The notes: generated from the sequence alone by a model not told the origin. Shown: positions 33,918-41,931, counted from the stretch's first letter. The stretch is 64,000 nucleotides of DNA from Streptomyces sp. ST2-7A (GCF_021390475.1 NZ_JAJUWS010000029.1:19355-83354); one strand, 5' to 3'. Made by a program: numbers and translations.

Positions 33918-35156
33918 ATGATCATAGGAAGAAGGGTGGCGGCGGCCCTCTGCGGCACACTCGCTGCCCTCATGACCGGTGCCCTCGCGGCCCCCGCCGC
34001 CGCCGAGCCCGTCCGCGAGACCGACCCCCCGAAGGTGAACTTCGTCCTCGACGTCAGCGGCTCGATGTCCGAACGCGACATCGACGGTGACACCCGGATG
34101 AACGCCGCCAAGCGCGCCTTCAACGATGTCATCGACTTCATCCCCGAGGGGGTGCACTTCGGTATCCGCACCCTCGGCGCCGACTACCCCGGTGACGACC
34201 GGGAGGGCCGCGGCTGCGTGGACAGCTCCCAGCTCTACCCCGTCGGGCCCGTCGACCGCACCGAGGCCAAGACCGCCGTCGCCACCCTCGCCCCCACCGG
34301 CTGGACCCCCATCGGCTACGCCCTCCAGGGCGCCGTGCGGGACCTCGGCGACGGCGACGGGATGCGCCGCATCGTCCTGATCACCGACGGCGAGGACTCC
34401 TGCGGTGACCCCGAGCCGTGCGAGGTGGCCCGTGAGCTCGCGGCCTCCGGCATCGGGCTGACCATCGACACCCTCGGCCTGACCCCCGCCGACTCCGCCG
34501 TGCGCGAGCAGCTCGGCTGCATCGCCGAGGCCACCGGCGGTACCTACACCGCTGTCCAGGACACCGACCAACTCGCCGACCGCCTCAAGCAGATCGTCGA
34601 GCGCACCGCCGAGGTGCGGGTGGAGACCCCGACCGTCGTCGACGGCGCCGACGAGTGCGCCGACGCGCCCCTGCTGGGAGCCGGTGTCTACAGCGACCGC
34701 CAGGAGTTCGGCGAGCACCGTCGCTACCGTGTCCAGGTCGCCCCCGGCCGTGAACTGCGGGCCTCCGTCAGCGTCGCGGCCGACCGCCCCATGGACCGCG
34801 ACCACGGCGTCCTGCTCCGCCTCCTCTCCGAGGACAGCCGCGAACTCGTGCGCGGCAGCACCGCCGGCCACGGGCGCACCGACGTCATCGCCACCGGCCT
34901 GCGTCACCCCTCCGAGGCCGAGTCCGAGGAAACCCTCTGCCTGGAGGTCTCCCACTCCTTCTCCGCCCCGGACGACGTCCAGCGCGCCCCCGGTATGCCC
35001 GTGGAGTTGACCGTCGACCTCGCCGCCGCCGCGGACACCCCGTCCGACGTCGCCGCCTTCGGTCTCGCCCGGGGATGGTTCCCGCTGCTCGTCCTGACCC
35101 TCACCGGGCTCGCCGCCGGCGTGCTGTGGGGCCTGATCCGGAGGGTCCTGGCATGA
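33918..35156 (+). CDS. Secreted von Willebrand factor A domain protein
   Basis: A 412-residue exported protein. It has a signal peptide of about 29 residues (MIIGRR then a hydrophobic run ending APAAAEP) and a VWA domain (~residues 38-215) with the complete MIDAS start FVLDVSGSMS (Asp45, Ser47, Ser49) and ITDGEDSC. A beta-rich domain follows, and a C-terminal hydrophobic helix (LLVLTLTGLAAGVLWGLI) is followed by Arg-Arg, so the protein is probably membrane-anchored with the VWA domain outside. ATG 33918 is chosen from the promoter spacing; GTG 33936 would remove the positive signal-peptide start. It overlaps its partner by 4 bases. Function unknown; VWA domains usually bind protein partners through a metal. 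Confidence 0.88.
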   Translation: MIIGRRVAAALCGTLAALMTGALAAPAAAEPVRETDPPKVNFVLDVSGSMSERDIDGDTRMNAAKRAFNDVIDFIPEGVHFGIRTLGADYPGDDREGRGCVDSSQLYPVGPVDRTEAKTAVATLAPTGWTPIGYALQGAVRDLGDGDGMRRIVLITDGEDSCGDPEPCEVARELAASGIGLTIDTLGLTPADSAVREQLGCIAEATGGTYTAVQDTDQLADRLKQIVERTAEVRVETPTVVDGADECADAPLLGAGVYSDRQEFGEHRRYRVQVAPGRELRASVSVAADRPMDRDHGVLLRLLSEDSRELVRGSTAGHGRTDVIATGLRHPSEAESEETLCLEVSHSFSAPDDVQRAPGMPVELTVDLAAAADTPSDVAAFGLARGWFPLLVLTLTGLAAGVLWGLIRRVLA

Positions 35157-36061
35157 CGCACACACCACGCGTCCCGCGCACCGAGCGGACGCGGCGATCG
35201 TCCCGACGCCCCGCCGGCCGCCTCCCCGCGGCCCTCGCGATCTGCGCCGCCCTCCTGCTGGGCACCGCCGCGCCGGCCCTCGCCGAGGACGAGGACGGCG
35301 ACGGCACGGGGACCGACACCGGCACGCCGTCGACGGTGGCCGCCGGCACCTCCTTCCGGACCGCCGGTGTCCTGGAACAGGGCGGCACCGCGACCGCCCC
35401 GGCCACCATCGGCGAGTACCTCTACTGGGTCTTCCCGGTCGCCGCGGGCCAGAACGCCTCCGCCTCGGCCACCGTCACCTTCCGCGACCAGGGCGTGCGT
35501 TCCGGCGCCGGCACCTGGCGCCTGGACCTGTACGACGGGCTGCGCCGCCTCCAGCCGTGCACCGCCGGCCGCGCCGAGGACACCGCCGACGCCGGAGCCG
35601 ACAGCCTCGTGCTGGACTGCACCCTGCGCACCGTCCGGGCCTGGGCCGAACCGTGGGCCAACGACCCGCTGCCGGGCGCCTACTACCTGCGACTGACCGC
35701 GGTGGACCTGCCCGAGGAGGATCTCGGCCTGCCCGTGGAGGTCACCCTGGAGGTCGGCGCCGAGGACGCCGGCGGGGCCCGGGCCCGGGGCGGCGAACTG
35801 CCCGCGCCGCTCGTCCTCACCAACCGCGCCGGTGAGCTCGACCCCGCACTCCCCGACGAGGACGCGGACGCCGAGGAGGCGGAGGACGGGGACGCCGAGG
35901 GCTCCGGCTCCGTGACCGGCGCCGGTGCCCTCACCGAACCGGAGGTCGGGTGGAACGGCGGATGGTGGAGCGACCGCTGGCTGTGGACGGGAGCCGGTGG
36001 GATCCTCGGCGGCCTCGCCGCCATCGCCGGTTACACCCTGGTGCGCCGACCCCGCGCCTGA
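35153..36061 (+). CDS. Membrane-anchored secreted protein, partner of the VWA protein
   Basis: A 302-residue protein, not assigned to a family. The N-terminal 45 residues form a signal peptide with a long basic region and a cleavage-like APALAEDE. The mature part is beta-rich (EYLYWVFPVAAGQNASASATV and PGAYYLRLTAVDL suggest a beta-sandwich) with a pair of Cys. An acidic linker (DEDADAEEAEDGDAEGS) leads to a C-terminal membrane helix (TGAGGILGGLAAIAGYTLV) and RRPRA. It has the same topology as the VWA protein upstream, to which it is coupled by ATGA overlap with GGAGGGT before it. The two probably form a surface complex, which is inference. Confidence 0.8.
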   Translation: MTHTPRVPRTERTRRSSRRPAGRLPAALAICAALLLGTAAPALAEDEDGDGTGTDTGTPSTVAAGTSFRTAGVLEQGGTATAPATIGEYLYWVFPVAAGQNASASATVTFRDQGVRSGAGTWRLDLYDGLRRLQPCTAGRAEDTADAGADSLVLDCTLRTVRAWAEPWANDPLPGAYYLRLTAVDLPEEDLGLPVEVTLEVGAEDAGGARARGGELPAPLVLTNRAGELDPALPDEDADAEEAEDGDAEGSGSVTGAGALTEPEVGWNGGWWSDRWLWTGAGGILGGLAAIAGYTLVRRPRA

Positions 36062-36071
36062 TTTCCGCGAC

Positions 36072-36094
36072 GCCCCGCCGGCCCCCGGCGGGGC
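36072..36094. terminator. Hairpin after the VWA partner gene
   Basis: GCCCCGCCG (36072-36080) and CGGCGGGGC (36086-36094) form a perfect 9-bp stem with a 5-base loop. Confidence 0.6.
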
Positions 36095-36099
36095 ATCGC

Positions 36100-36134
36100 G
36101 TGCCCGGGACCGACAGCGGGTCGGTCCCGGGCAC
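36100..36134. terminator. Bidirectional terminator between convergent genes
   Basis: A perfect 15-bp stem (36100-36114 with 36120-36134) has a 5-base loop and lies between the VWA operon and the minus-strand acetyltransferase. Confidence 0.8.
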
Positions 36135-36180
36135 CTCGCGCACGGCGGCCGGTCGGTCCCGGCCGGTCGGTTCCGCCGTC

Positions 36181-36699
36181 TCAGTCCCGCAGTTCCTCCG
36201 CCAGCAGATCCAGCAGCATCCCGTCGCTCCACTCGCCGGTCACGTGGTCGTACCAGTACCGGCGCAGCACCCCCACCCGTTGGAACCCGCACCGTTCGTA
36301 CACCGCGATCGCCCCCGCGTTGCGCGCGTCGGGGTCGATGGCCAACCGGTGGTGACCCCGCGTCCCGATCAGCCAGCGCGCCATCGTGCGAACGGTGTCG
36401 CCGCCCAGTCCCCGACCGTGGAAGTCCGGGTGCAGGAACAGGTCCATGCCCGCGTGCCGGTAGTCCGGGTCGGGCTCCTCGTACCACTGGACCATGCCGA
36501 TGACGCGGTCCTCCAGCGTCACAGCCAACACGGTGTGATCCTCGGCCGCCAACTCCGCCATCATGTTCGGCCACACCCACCACCGGGCGACCTCCGGCGC
36601 CGCCAGGGCCTCCCTGAACGCCGGCGCGTCCGTCTCACCGGCCCGCCGCAGCACGATCCGCCGCCCGACGATCGACGCGCCGCTCTCCTCGGTGCTCAT
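36181..36699 (-). CDS. GNAT family N-acetyltransferase (AAC(6')-like)
   Basis: A 172-residue GNAT enzyme. The acetyl-CoA-binding motif A is in LFLHPDFHGRGLGGDTVRTM, and motif B near the C-terminus reads NAGAIAVYERCGFQRVG, followed by a Tyr/Trp-rich end (RRYWYDHVTGEW). The layout, WWVWPNMM near the N-terminus and GMVQWYEEPDPDYRHAGMDLFL, resembles aminoglycoside 6'-N-acetyltransferases, but resistance cannot be claimed from sequence. The start ATG 36699 has no Shine-Dalgarno sequence; TTCACT seven bases upstream may be a -10, giving another leaderless message. Confidence 0.87.
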   Translation of the reverse strand: MSTEESGASIVGRRIVLRRAGETDAPAFREALAAPEVARWWVWPNMMAELAAEDHTVLAVTLEDRVIGMVQWYEEPDPDYRHAGMDLFLHPDFHGRGLGGDTVRTMARWLIGTRGHHRLAIDPDARNAGAIAVYERCGFQRVGVLRRYWYDHVTGEWSDGMLLDLLAEELRD

Positions 36700-36829
36700 G
36701 ACGGACAGTGAACCCCCGACACGCGGCCTCCCACCCGGAGGTCCGGGGCGCGTGCGGCCCACCGCCGGACCGCGCGGCGGGCGTGCGCGCCGGGCATCGT
36801 GAGCCCCACCGGGGCGACGGGACACCCCA

Positions 36830-36841
36830 TAGGGTGGGAGC
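36830..36841 (+). promoter_or_regulatory. Leaderless-type promoter (-10 TAGGGT)
   Basis: TAGGGT at 36830-36835, then 6 bases, then GTG 36842. The intervening GGGAG is too close to act as a normal Shine-Dalgarno sequence. Confidence 0.5.
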
Positions 36842-37675
36842 GTGACCCCCTCGCCGGAGGAACCGCGGGCCCGCGCCGCCGAGCTGCGCGCCGTGCTGCG
36901 GGACGCCATCCGGAGCCGGGACCGCGCCCTCGCCGCCCGGGCCCGCCGCGAGCTGCGAACGATCGAGGCCGCCCGGGCAGCCGCCACCGGTGGCGCCACC
37001 GGTGCGCGGGGGGAGCGGGGCGGAATCGACCGCACCACCGCCGACCGTCCCCTCCCACCCGCCCGGGACCGGGTCCGTCGAGCCCTCGTCCTCCTCGGAG
37101 CCCCCGCCGCGCCCAAGCTGCTCTCCACCGTCCACGAGGCCTTCTTCGGCGAACCCCTCATCCCCTCCCGCATCGCCTCCCTGCGGCGCGACGAGGAACG
37201 TTCCTTCGCCGCCAAGGGGCCGGCCCGTGCCCCATACGTCTGCGCGGCTCTCACGCACGACCGCTTCGCCCCCGTGCGCGGATTGCTGGCGCTCTCCGAC
37301 CGGCCGCTGGAGTATCGGGTCATCGGTCCCCTCGGGCCCCGCGTCGACCACCTCACCCACATTCGCAACCTCGCCGTCCGGGTACGGGAGATCCGGGCGG
37401 CCGGTGACGCCGAATCACCGGCCGCCGCCGGGTTGTTGCGCCGTTTCGCCCTCACCGTTCCCGGCTCCCACCGGATCGGCGACGGCCCCGCCCCCGATCC
37501 GGACCTCGACCTCCTCATCCGGGCGGTCGAGGCCGAGGCCCTGGTGCACAGGGACGCGGACGATCGCCACCGGCGTGCCGCCGCGGCCCGGGCCCGTGCC
37601 CAACTCCCTTTCGAGCGACAGTTGTTCGGGGCGACCCCGTTGCAGGTCATCCGGCCTGTCACCGACCTGACGTAG
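36842..37675 (+). CDS. Uncharacterised 277-residue protein
   Basis: Not recognised. The first 60 residues are Arg/Ala-rich and helical. A conserved-looking core runs from about residue 78 to 215 (ALVLLGAPAAPKLLSTVHEAFFGE, EERSFAAKGPARAPYVCAAL, LEYRVIGPLGPRVDHLTH), and the C-terminus is Arg/Ala-rich and helical, ending in a hydrophobic-basic tail (LFGATPLQVIRPV). One Cys, no signal peptide, no membrane helix. The middle segment with AAPKLL, SRIASLRRDEERSF and PYVCAALTHDRF could be a helical DNA- or nucleotide-binding domain, but I cannot name it. It lies 32 bases upstream of the nuclease-helicase operon on the same strand and may belong functionally to it. Confidence 0.72.
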   Translation: MTPSPEEPRARAAELRAVLRDAIRSRDRALAARARRELRTIEAARAAATGGATGARGERGGIDRTTADRPLPPARDRVRRALVLLGAPAAPKLLSTVHEAFFGEPLIPSRIASLRRDEERSFAAKGPARAPYVCAALTHDRFAPVRGLLALSDRPLEYRVIGPLGPRVDHLTHIRNLAVRVREIRAAGDAESPAAAGLLRRFALTVPGSHRIGDGPAPDPDLDLLIRAVEAEALVHRDADDRHRRAAAARARAQLPFERQLFGATPLQVIRPVTDLT

Positions 37676-37678
37676 CCT
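37656..37678 (+). promoter_or_regulatory. PafBC-like promoter candidate of the nuclease-helicase operon
   Basis: CTGTCACCG (37656-37664), 8 bases, TAGCCT (37673-37678). This keeps the exact spacing of the RecA-independent damage promoter TTGTCRGTG-N8-TANNNT and its TGTCA core, but three of nine box positions differ. It overlaps the end of the upstream gene. A normal leader of about 20-25 bases with GAGAAGAG before ATG 37708 follows. Confidence 0.4.
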
Positions 37679-37707
37679 GTGCCCCACCGTCCACCCGAGA
37701 AGAGACC

Positions 37708-38958
37708 ATGTCCACGCACCAGCCCGAGGACCGCCTCGCGAGCCTGCGCGGTCCGCTCGCCCCGGAGCCCTGCACGGCGCGCGGTATCACCGCCCTGACC
37801 GCCAACCCCGGTTGTTCCCGCCGCGCCGTTCTCGACGCCGCCGGCGTCGACAAGGCGACACTCGCCGAACGCCTGGGTCGGCCGGCCCGGTTCGGTCAGT
37901 CCCCCTTCGCCCTCGCGCGGGGCCGCGCCTTCGAGGCCATGGTCAAGGCCAACGGCTACGCCGAACTCATCGCGCTGCTGCGCGAGAACCTCGGGGCCCC
38001 CGTCGAGGAGGCGGCCGTCGCCGATCTCAACGAGGTCGCCGGCAGCGCCTCCCCGGCCCTGCGGGCCCGGGAGACCGAGCGGGTGTTCGATCGCCTGGCG
38101 GGCGGTGACGAGGAGCGCGTCCTCCTCGACCACCCCGTACTGGAGTTGGAGGTCGCCGGTCGCACCGCCCTGCTGGAGCCGGACGCCGTCACCCACCGTG
38201 TCGGCGGTCGGTTCCACGTCGTGGAGATCAAGTCCTTCGCCGTCATCGACGGTCAGGCCGACCCCGCCAAGACGGCCGAGGCCGCCAAGCAGGCCGCCGT
38301 CTACGTCATCGCCCTGCGCCGCCTGCTGGAGCGCCTCGGTCACGATCCCGAGCTGGTCGCCCCCGAGTTCCTGTTGGTCTGTCCGAAGGACTTCTCCCAG
38401 CGGCCGATCCTGGCCCGGATCGACGTGCGCCAGGAGATCGAGGCCATCGGCTTCCAGCTCTCCCGACTGCGCCGTGCCGACGACCTGGCCCGTCCGCTGC
38501 CGGCGGGCGCCACCCTGGACCTGAGCACCCGGCCCGACGGCGCCCCCACCCGCACCGACACCGAACTCGCCGGCACCGTCGCCGCCCTGGACACCCACTA
38601 CACCCCCGACTGCCTGGGCTACTGCGACCTCGCCCGACACTGTCGCGCCGAGGCCGTCGAGACGGCCCGCCCCGGGCGTCTGGGGGGTCGGGCCCGTGAC
38701 GACCTGCCGGGCATCGACTCCACCCGTGTCGCCCTGTCCCTCATCGACACCCCCGGCGACCGCGGCGAGCCCGACGACCCCGACCGGGCCGAGGTCGCCG
38801 AACGCCTGCGCGCCGCGGCCCGGTTGTACGACCTGCGGCGTCCGCCCGGCCCCCGTGTGTCTTCCGTGCCCTTCGCGCGGTCCGGGCCGTCGGGGTCGAT
38901 CGAGCCGTCGGGGTCGTCGGGGTCGGCCGACACCATCGCCGGGAGGAGCGTCGGATGA
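37708..38958 (+). CDS. RecB/Cas4-type nuclease with Fe-S cluster cysteines
   Basis: A 416-residue PD-(D/E)XK nuclease. The motif-I-like RGRAFE is at residues 71-76, Asp159 is in LLEPDAV, Glu173-x-Lys175 in VVEIKSF, and the RecB-family QxxxY in KQAAVYV (Gln195, Tyr199). Four cysteines flank the domain as in Cas4, AddB/AdnAB and Dna2: Cys36 near the N-terminus, and Cys302-x3-Cys306-x5-Cys312 (DCLGYCDLARHC) after it; they should hold a [4Fe-4S] cluster. The last ~60 residues are Pro/Ser/Gly-rich. GAGAAGAG precedes the ATG. First of three genes joined by ATGA overlaps, the others being an unknown protein and an SF1B helicase. Role: probably DNA-end or flap processing. The fold assignment is strong; the physiology is inference. 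Confidence 0.88.
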   Translation: MSTHQPEDRLASLRGPLAPEPCTARGITALTANPGCSRRAVLDAAGVDKATLAERLGRPARFGQSPFALARGRAFEAMVKANGYAELIALLRENLGAPVEEAAVADLNEVAGSASPALRARETERVFDRLAGGDEERVLLDHPVLELEVAGRTALLEPDAVTHRVGGRFHVVEIKSFAVIDGQADPAKTAEAAKQAAVYVIALRRLLERLGHDPELVAPEFLLVCPKDFSQRPILARIDVRQEIEAIGFQLSRLRRADDLARPLPAGATLDLSTRPDGAPTRTDTELAGTVAALDTHYTPDCLGYCDLARHCRAEAVETARPGRLGGRARDDLPGIDSTRVALSLIDTPGDRGEPDDPDRAEVAERLRAAARLYDLRRPPGPRVSSVPFARSGPSGSIEPSGSSGSADTIAGRSVG

Positions 38959-40454
38959 GCCTGCTGACCACCGTCGCCGGCCTGCGCGCGGCACAGGCCG
39001 GCGTCGCCCAACCGCTGACCACCGTGCGCCACGCCCACATCGACGACCACCCCCTCGTCCTCATCCCCCTCACCCTCGCCGGCGAGGCCTGCGCCCCGCT
39101 TGCCGCGATGCTCGGCACCGACCGCGACCGGCCCGTCCTGCTGACCGTTCCCCAACCCCGTGACCGCACGCTGCGCTTCCGCTTCGCCGAGGAACTCGCC
39201 GACCTCCTGCTGCCCCGGATCGAGGAGTGCCGGGCGGAGAGCGAGACCTACGAGGCGGGCCGGCCGAAGGAGGAGCGCGAGCGGTACACCCGCGCCCCCC
39301 AGATTCTGGTGCCCAACCCGGGCGGCATCGAGTTCGTCCGCCTGCTGGGCCGTTCCACCCGCCTGCGTCGCACCGACGGCCCGCACGCCGTCGCCCCCAC
39401 CGTCCCGCTCCTGGGCAACTGGCTCACCTGGTTCGCCGATCGCACAGACTTCCCCGGCTCCGGCCTCCTCCTGGCCATGACCCGGCTGCTCACCGACCAC
39501 TGGGCCACCGGCCAGAGCCCCACCGAGAACGCGCACCTGCCCTCCCTCATGGCGTGGATCGACCCGCCCCCCGGCCGAACCGGCGCCGAGGCGGCCCTCC
39601 TCGCCGAGGACCCCGGCACCCACCCACCCGCCGGCCCCACCACCGACCCGGTCTTCGACCGCACCCTGCACGAGCTGACCACCGCTCGCGACGCAGCCCC
39701 CGACGACCGCGCCCGCGCGGCCGTCGACCTCCTCATCGCCGACGAACTGCGCTCCCAACTCGCCCCCACCTGGGAGCTGATGTGGCGGGGTGTCGACCTG
39801 CTGCGCGCCCTGCCGGCTGCCGGCCGGGTCCCCGACCGCCGTGCCGTGGACCGCACCGTCTTCACCCACTACGCGACCTACCTGGAGGAGGACGGCCGCC
39901 CCCGCGCCCGTCGCGACCACGCCGCCTCCGCCGCCCGCAGACTCTCCCACCTGGAGGACTCCGCCGCCCGGTACGAGACCGAGCGCGCCTTCGACGACCC
40001 CCTGGTGATGGCCCGGTACGAGCTGACCGGCGAGGCGTTCACCGGCACGGTGATCGACCGCGACCCCGACCGGATGATCGAGAACGGCCGGTCCCGCCTC
40101 TTCCGTCCCGGCCTCACCCTGCGCGTGGACACCCGACCCCTGCTCGCGCCCGGCACCGCCGTGCGCTGCGCCGGGCGCGACGGGCTGAAGGCGGAGATCC
40201 TCGACCGCCGGGAGGTCCCCGGCGCCGGCTGGGAGATCGAGCTCCGGTTGACCGGTGGCCTCGGCCGGGTCCGCAAACCGCCCGCCCCCGAGGGGGTGAT
40301 CCCCGACCTCGGCGAGGAACTGTGCTGGACCACCCTCGGCGGCTACATGACGCCCGCCCCGCTGCCGGCCGAGGAGGAGACCCCCTGGACCCACGGCGGG
40401 CCGCCGCAGCCGTACGAACCCACCCCCGACGACGCCGAGGAGAGCTGGGGATGA
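38955..40454 (+). CDS. Uncharacterised protein of the nuclease-helicase operon
   Basis: A 499-residue protein, not recognised. The first third is mixed alpha/beta (HPLVLIPLTLAGEACAPL, VLLTVPQPRD) with a charged segment (ERERYTRAPQILVPNPGGIEF). The middle is helical. The C-terminal part from about residue 350 looks like a beta-barrel (GEAFTGTVIDRDPDR, LFRPGLTLRVDTRPLLAPGTAV, GWEIELRLTGGLGRV), reminiscent of the 1B barrel or OB-like modules that precede the helicase core in Dna2/Upf1 proteins. That comparison is by eye only. It is coupled by 4-base overlaps to the nuclease upstream and the helicase downstream, so equimolar production is likely. A structural bridge between the two enzymes is the simplest guess. 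Confidence 0.75.
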   Translation: MSLLTTVAGLRAAQAGVAQPLTTVRHAHIDDHPLVLIPLTLAGEACAPLAAMLGTDRDRPVLLTVPQPRDRTLRFRFAEELADLLLPRIEECRAESETYEAGRPKEERERYTRAPQILVPNPGGIEFVRLLGRSTRLRRTDGPHAVAPTVPLLGNWLTWFADRTDFPGSGLLLAMTRLLTDHWATGQSPTENAHLPSLMAWIDPPPGRTGAEAALLAEDPGTHPPAGPTTDPVFDRTLHELTTARDAAPDDRARAAVDLLIADELRSQLAPTWELMWRGVDLLRALPAAGRVPDRRAVDRTVFTHYATYLEEDGRPRARRDHAASAARRLSHLEDSAARYETERAFDDPLVMARYELTGEAFTGTVIDRDPDRMIENGRSRLFRPGLTLRVDTRPLLAPGTAVRCAGRDGLKAEILDRREVPGAGWEIELRLTGGLGRVRKPPAPEGVIPDLGEELCWTTLGGYMTPAPLPAEEETPWTHGGPPQPYEPTPDDAEESWG

Positions 40455-41797
40455 CGCTCACCGACGTTCCACCGGCCGCCGACGCCCCGCCGGGCGCCCG
40501 GGCGGACGCCGCCGTCGCCCGGGTCCTCGCCGACCTCGACACCACCACCGAACGCGGCATCGTCGTCGACTCCCCGCCCGGAGCGGGCAAGTCCACCCTC
40601 GTCATCCGCGCCACCGGCCACCTCGCCGAGCGGGGGAGACCGGTGATGATCGCCGCCCAGACCAACGAACAGGTCGACGACCTCGTGGACCGCCTGGCCG
40701 GCACCCACCCCGGGCTGGCCATCGGCCGTCTGCACGCCACCGGCCACGTGTTGCCGCCCCGGGTCACCCGGCACCCCCGGGTGACGGGGGCCGCGAAGAT
40801 CGATCCGCTGCGCGACCTCCCGGTCGTCGTCGGCACCGCCGCCAAGTGGGCGCACGTGGACACCACCCCCTGGGACTGGGCCATCGTCGACGAGGCGTAC
40901 CAGATGCGCTCCGACGCACTACTGCGCACCGCCCGGCTCTTCGAACGCGCCCTGTTCGTGGGCGACCCCGGGCAGCTCGATCCCTTCGCCACCGTCGAGA
41001 CCGACCGCTGGACCGGCCTGAGCTGGAATCCGATGAGCAACGCCGTGGACGTCGTGCTCGCCCACAACCCCACCATGCACAGCCGTCGGCTCCCCGTCTC
41101 CTGGCGGTTGCCTGAGACCGCCGCACCCCTGGTGCGGGACGCCTTCTACCCCTTCCAGCCGTTCGTCTCCGGTACGGTCGCCGCCGACCGCGTGCTGACC
41201 CTCGACCCCGCCCCGCAGCCCGCCGACGACCCCCGGGACACCGTGCTCGACCGGGCAGCCGCCGGCGGCTGGGGATACCTCGAACTCCCCGAACGCCACA
41301 CCCTGCGCACCGACGGACAACTCGCCGACGCCCTCGCGACCACCACCGACCACCTGCTGCGCCGCGCCCCGCTGGCCAACGGCGAACCGATCGGAGCCGA
41401 CCGGGTGGCCATCGGCACCGCCCACAACGACCAGGCCGCCGCCGTCCGCGACCGCCTCGCCGCCCTCGGCCCGCACCTGGCCGACGTCACCGTGGACACC
41501 GCCAACAAGCTCCAGGGGCGGGAGTTCGACGTCACCCTGATCTGGCACCCGCTGTCGGGACGGACCGACGCGAGCGCCTTCCACCTGGAGACGGGACGAC
41601 TGTGCGTGCTGCTCTCCCGGCACCGGCACGCCTGCGTGGTCGTCGCCCGGGCCGGGATCCGGGAGTTGTTGGACCGCCACCCCACGACCCGGCCGGTCCA
41701 CCTCGACGTGCCGCCGAAGTTCCCGGATGGTTGGCGGGCCCACCAGTTGGTCCTCGACCACCTCGACCGCCCCGCCCACCGCGTCCCCACCGGCTGA
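40451..41797 (+). CDS. SF1B helicase, Upf1/Dna2-like
   Basis: A 448-residue helicase with all SF1 motifs. Motif I is SPPGAGKSTL (41-50) and Ia AAQTNEQVDDLVDRL (68-82). Motif II is DEAYQ (147-151), the DEAxQ form of the Upf1/Dna2 group. Motif III is GDPGQLDP (171-178), IV SWRLPETAAPLVRDAFYP (217-234), V TANKLQGREFDVTLIW (350-365) and VI GRLCVLLSRHRHACVVV (382-398). It is compact: accessory domains 1B and 1C are short or absent, and a separate protein encoded just upstream could supply them. The ATG overlaps the upstream stop. With the Fe-S nuclease in the same operon this recreates the two activities of Dna2. The last 20 coding bases are the left arm of the terminator. Confidence 0.9.
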   Translation: MTLTDVPPAADAPPGARADAAVARVLADLDTTTERGIVVDSPPGAGKSTLVIRATGHLAERGRPVMIAAQTNEQVDDLVDRLAGTHPGLAIGRLHATGHVLPPRVTRHPRVTGAAKIDPLRDLPVVVGTAAKWAHVDTTPWDWAIVDEAYQMRSDALLRTARLFERALFVGDPGQLDPFATVETDRWTGLSWNPMSNAVDVVLAHNPTMHSRRLPVSWRLPETAAPLVRDAFYPFQPFVSGTVAADRVLTLDPAPQPADDPRDTVLDRAAAGGWGYLELPERHTLRTDGQLADALATTTDHLLRRAPLANGEPIGADRVAIGTAHNDQAAAVRDRLAALGPHLADVTVDTANKLQGREFDVTLIWHPLSGRTDASAFHLETGRLCVLLSRHRHACVVVARAGIRELLDRHPTTRPVHLDVPPKFPDGWRAHQLVLDHLDRPAHRVPTG

Positions 41798-41817
41798 GCC
41801 GGTGGGGACGCGGTGGG
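41775..41817 (+). terminator. Terminator whose loop is the helicase stop codon
   Basis: A perfect 20-bp stem (41775-41794 with 41798-41817) encloses a 3-base loop, TGA, which is the stop codon itself. Confidence 0.8.
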
Positions 41818-41889
41818 GGCGACCCGGAGCGGGGGTCGGCCGGCGGCGTCCGGCCCCCGCTTCCCCGCGCCGGACGGCGGGAATTCGAT

Positions 41890-41899
41890 GTGACGTCAC
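41890..41899. promoter_or_regulatory. Palindrome GTGACGTCAC upstream of the methyltransferase
   Basis: A perfect 10-bp palindrome lies 33 bases before the -10 hexamer, where an activator or repressor could bind. The regulator is unknown. Confidence 0.35.
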
Positions 41900-41931
41900 G
41901 GTGGGGCCGAACCGGCGAAGCGTTCCTGCCC

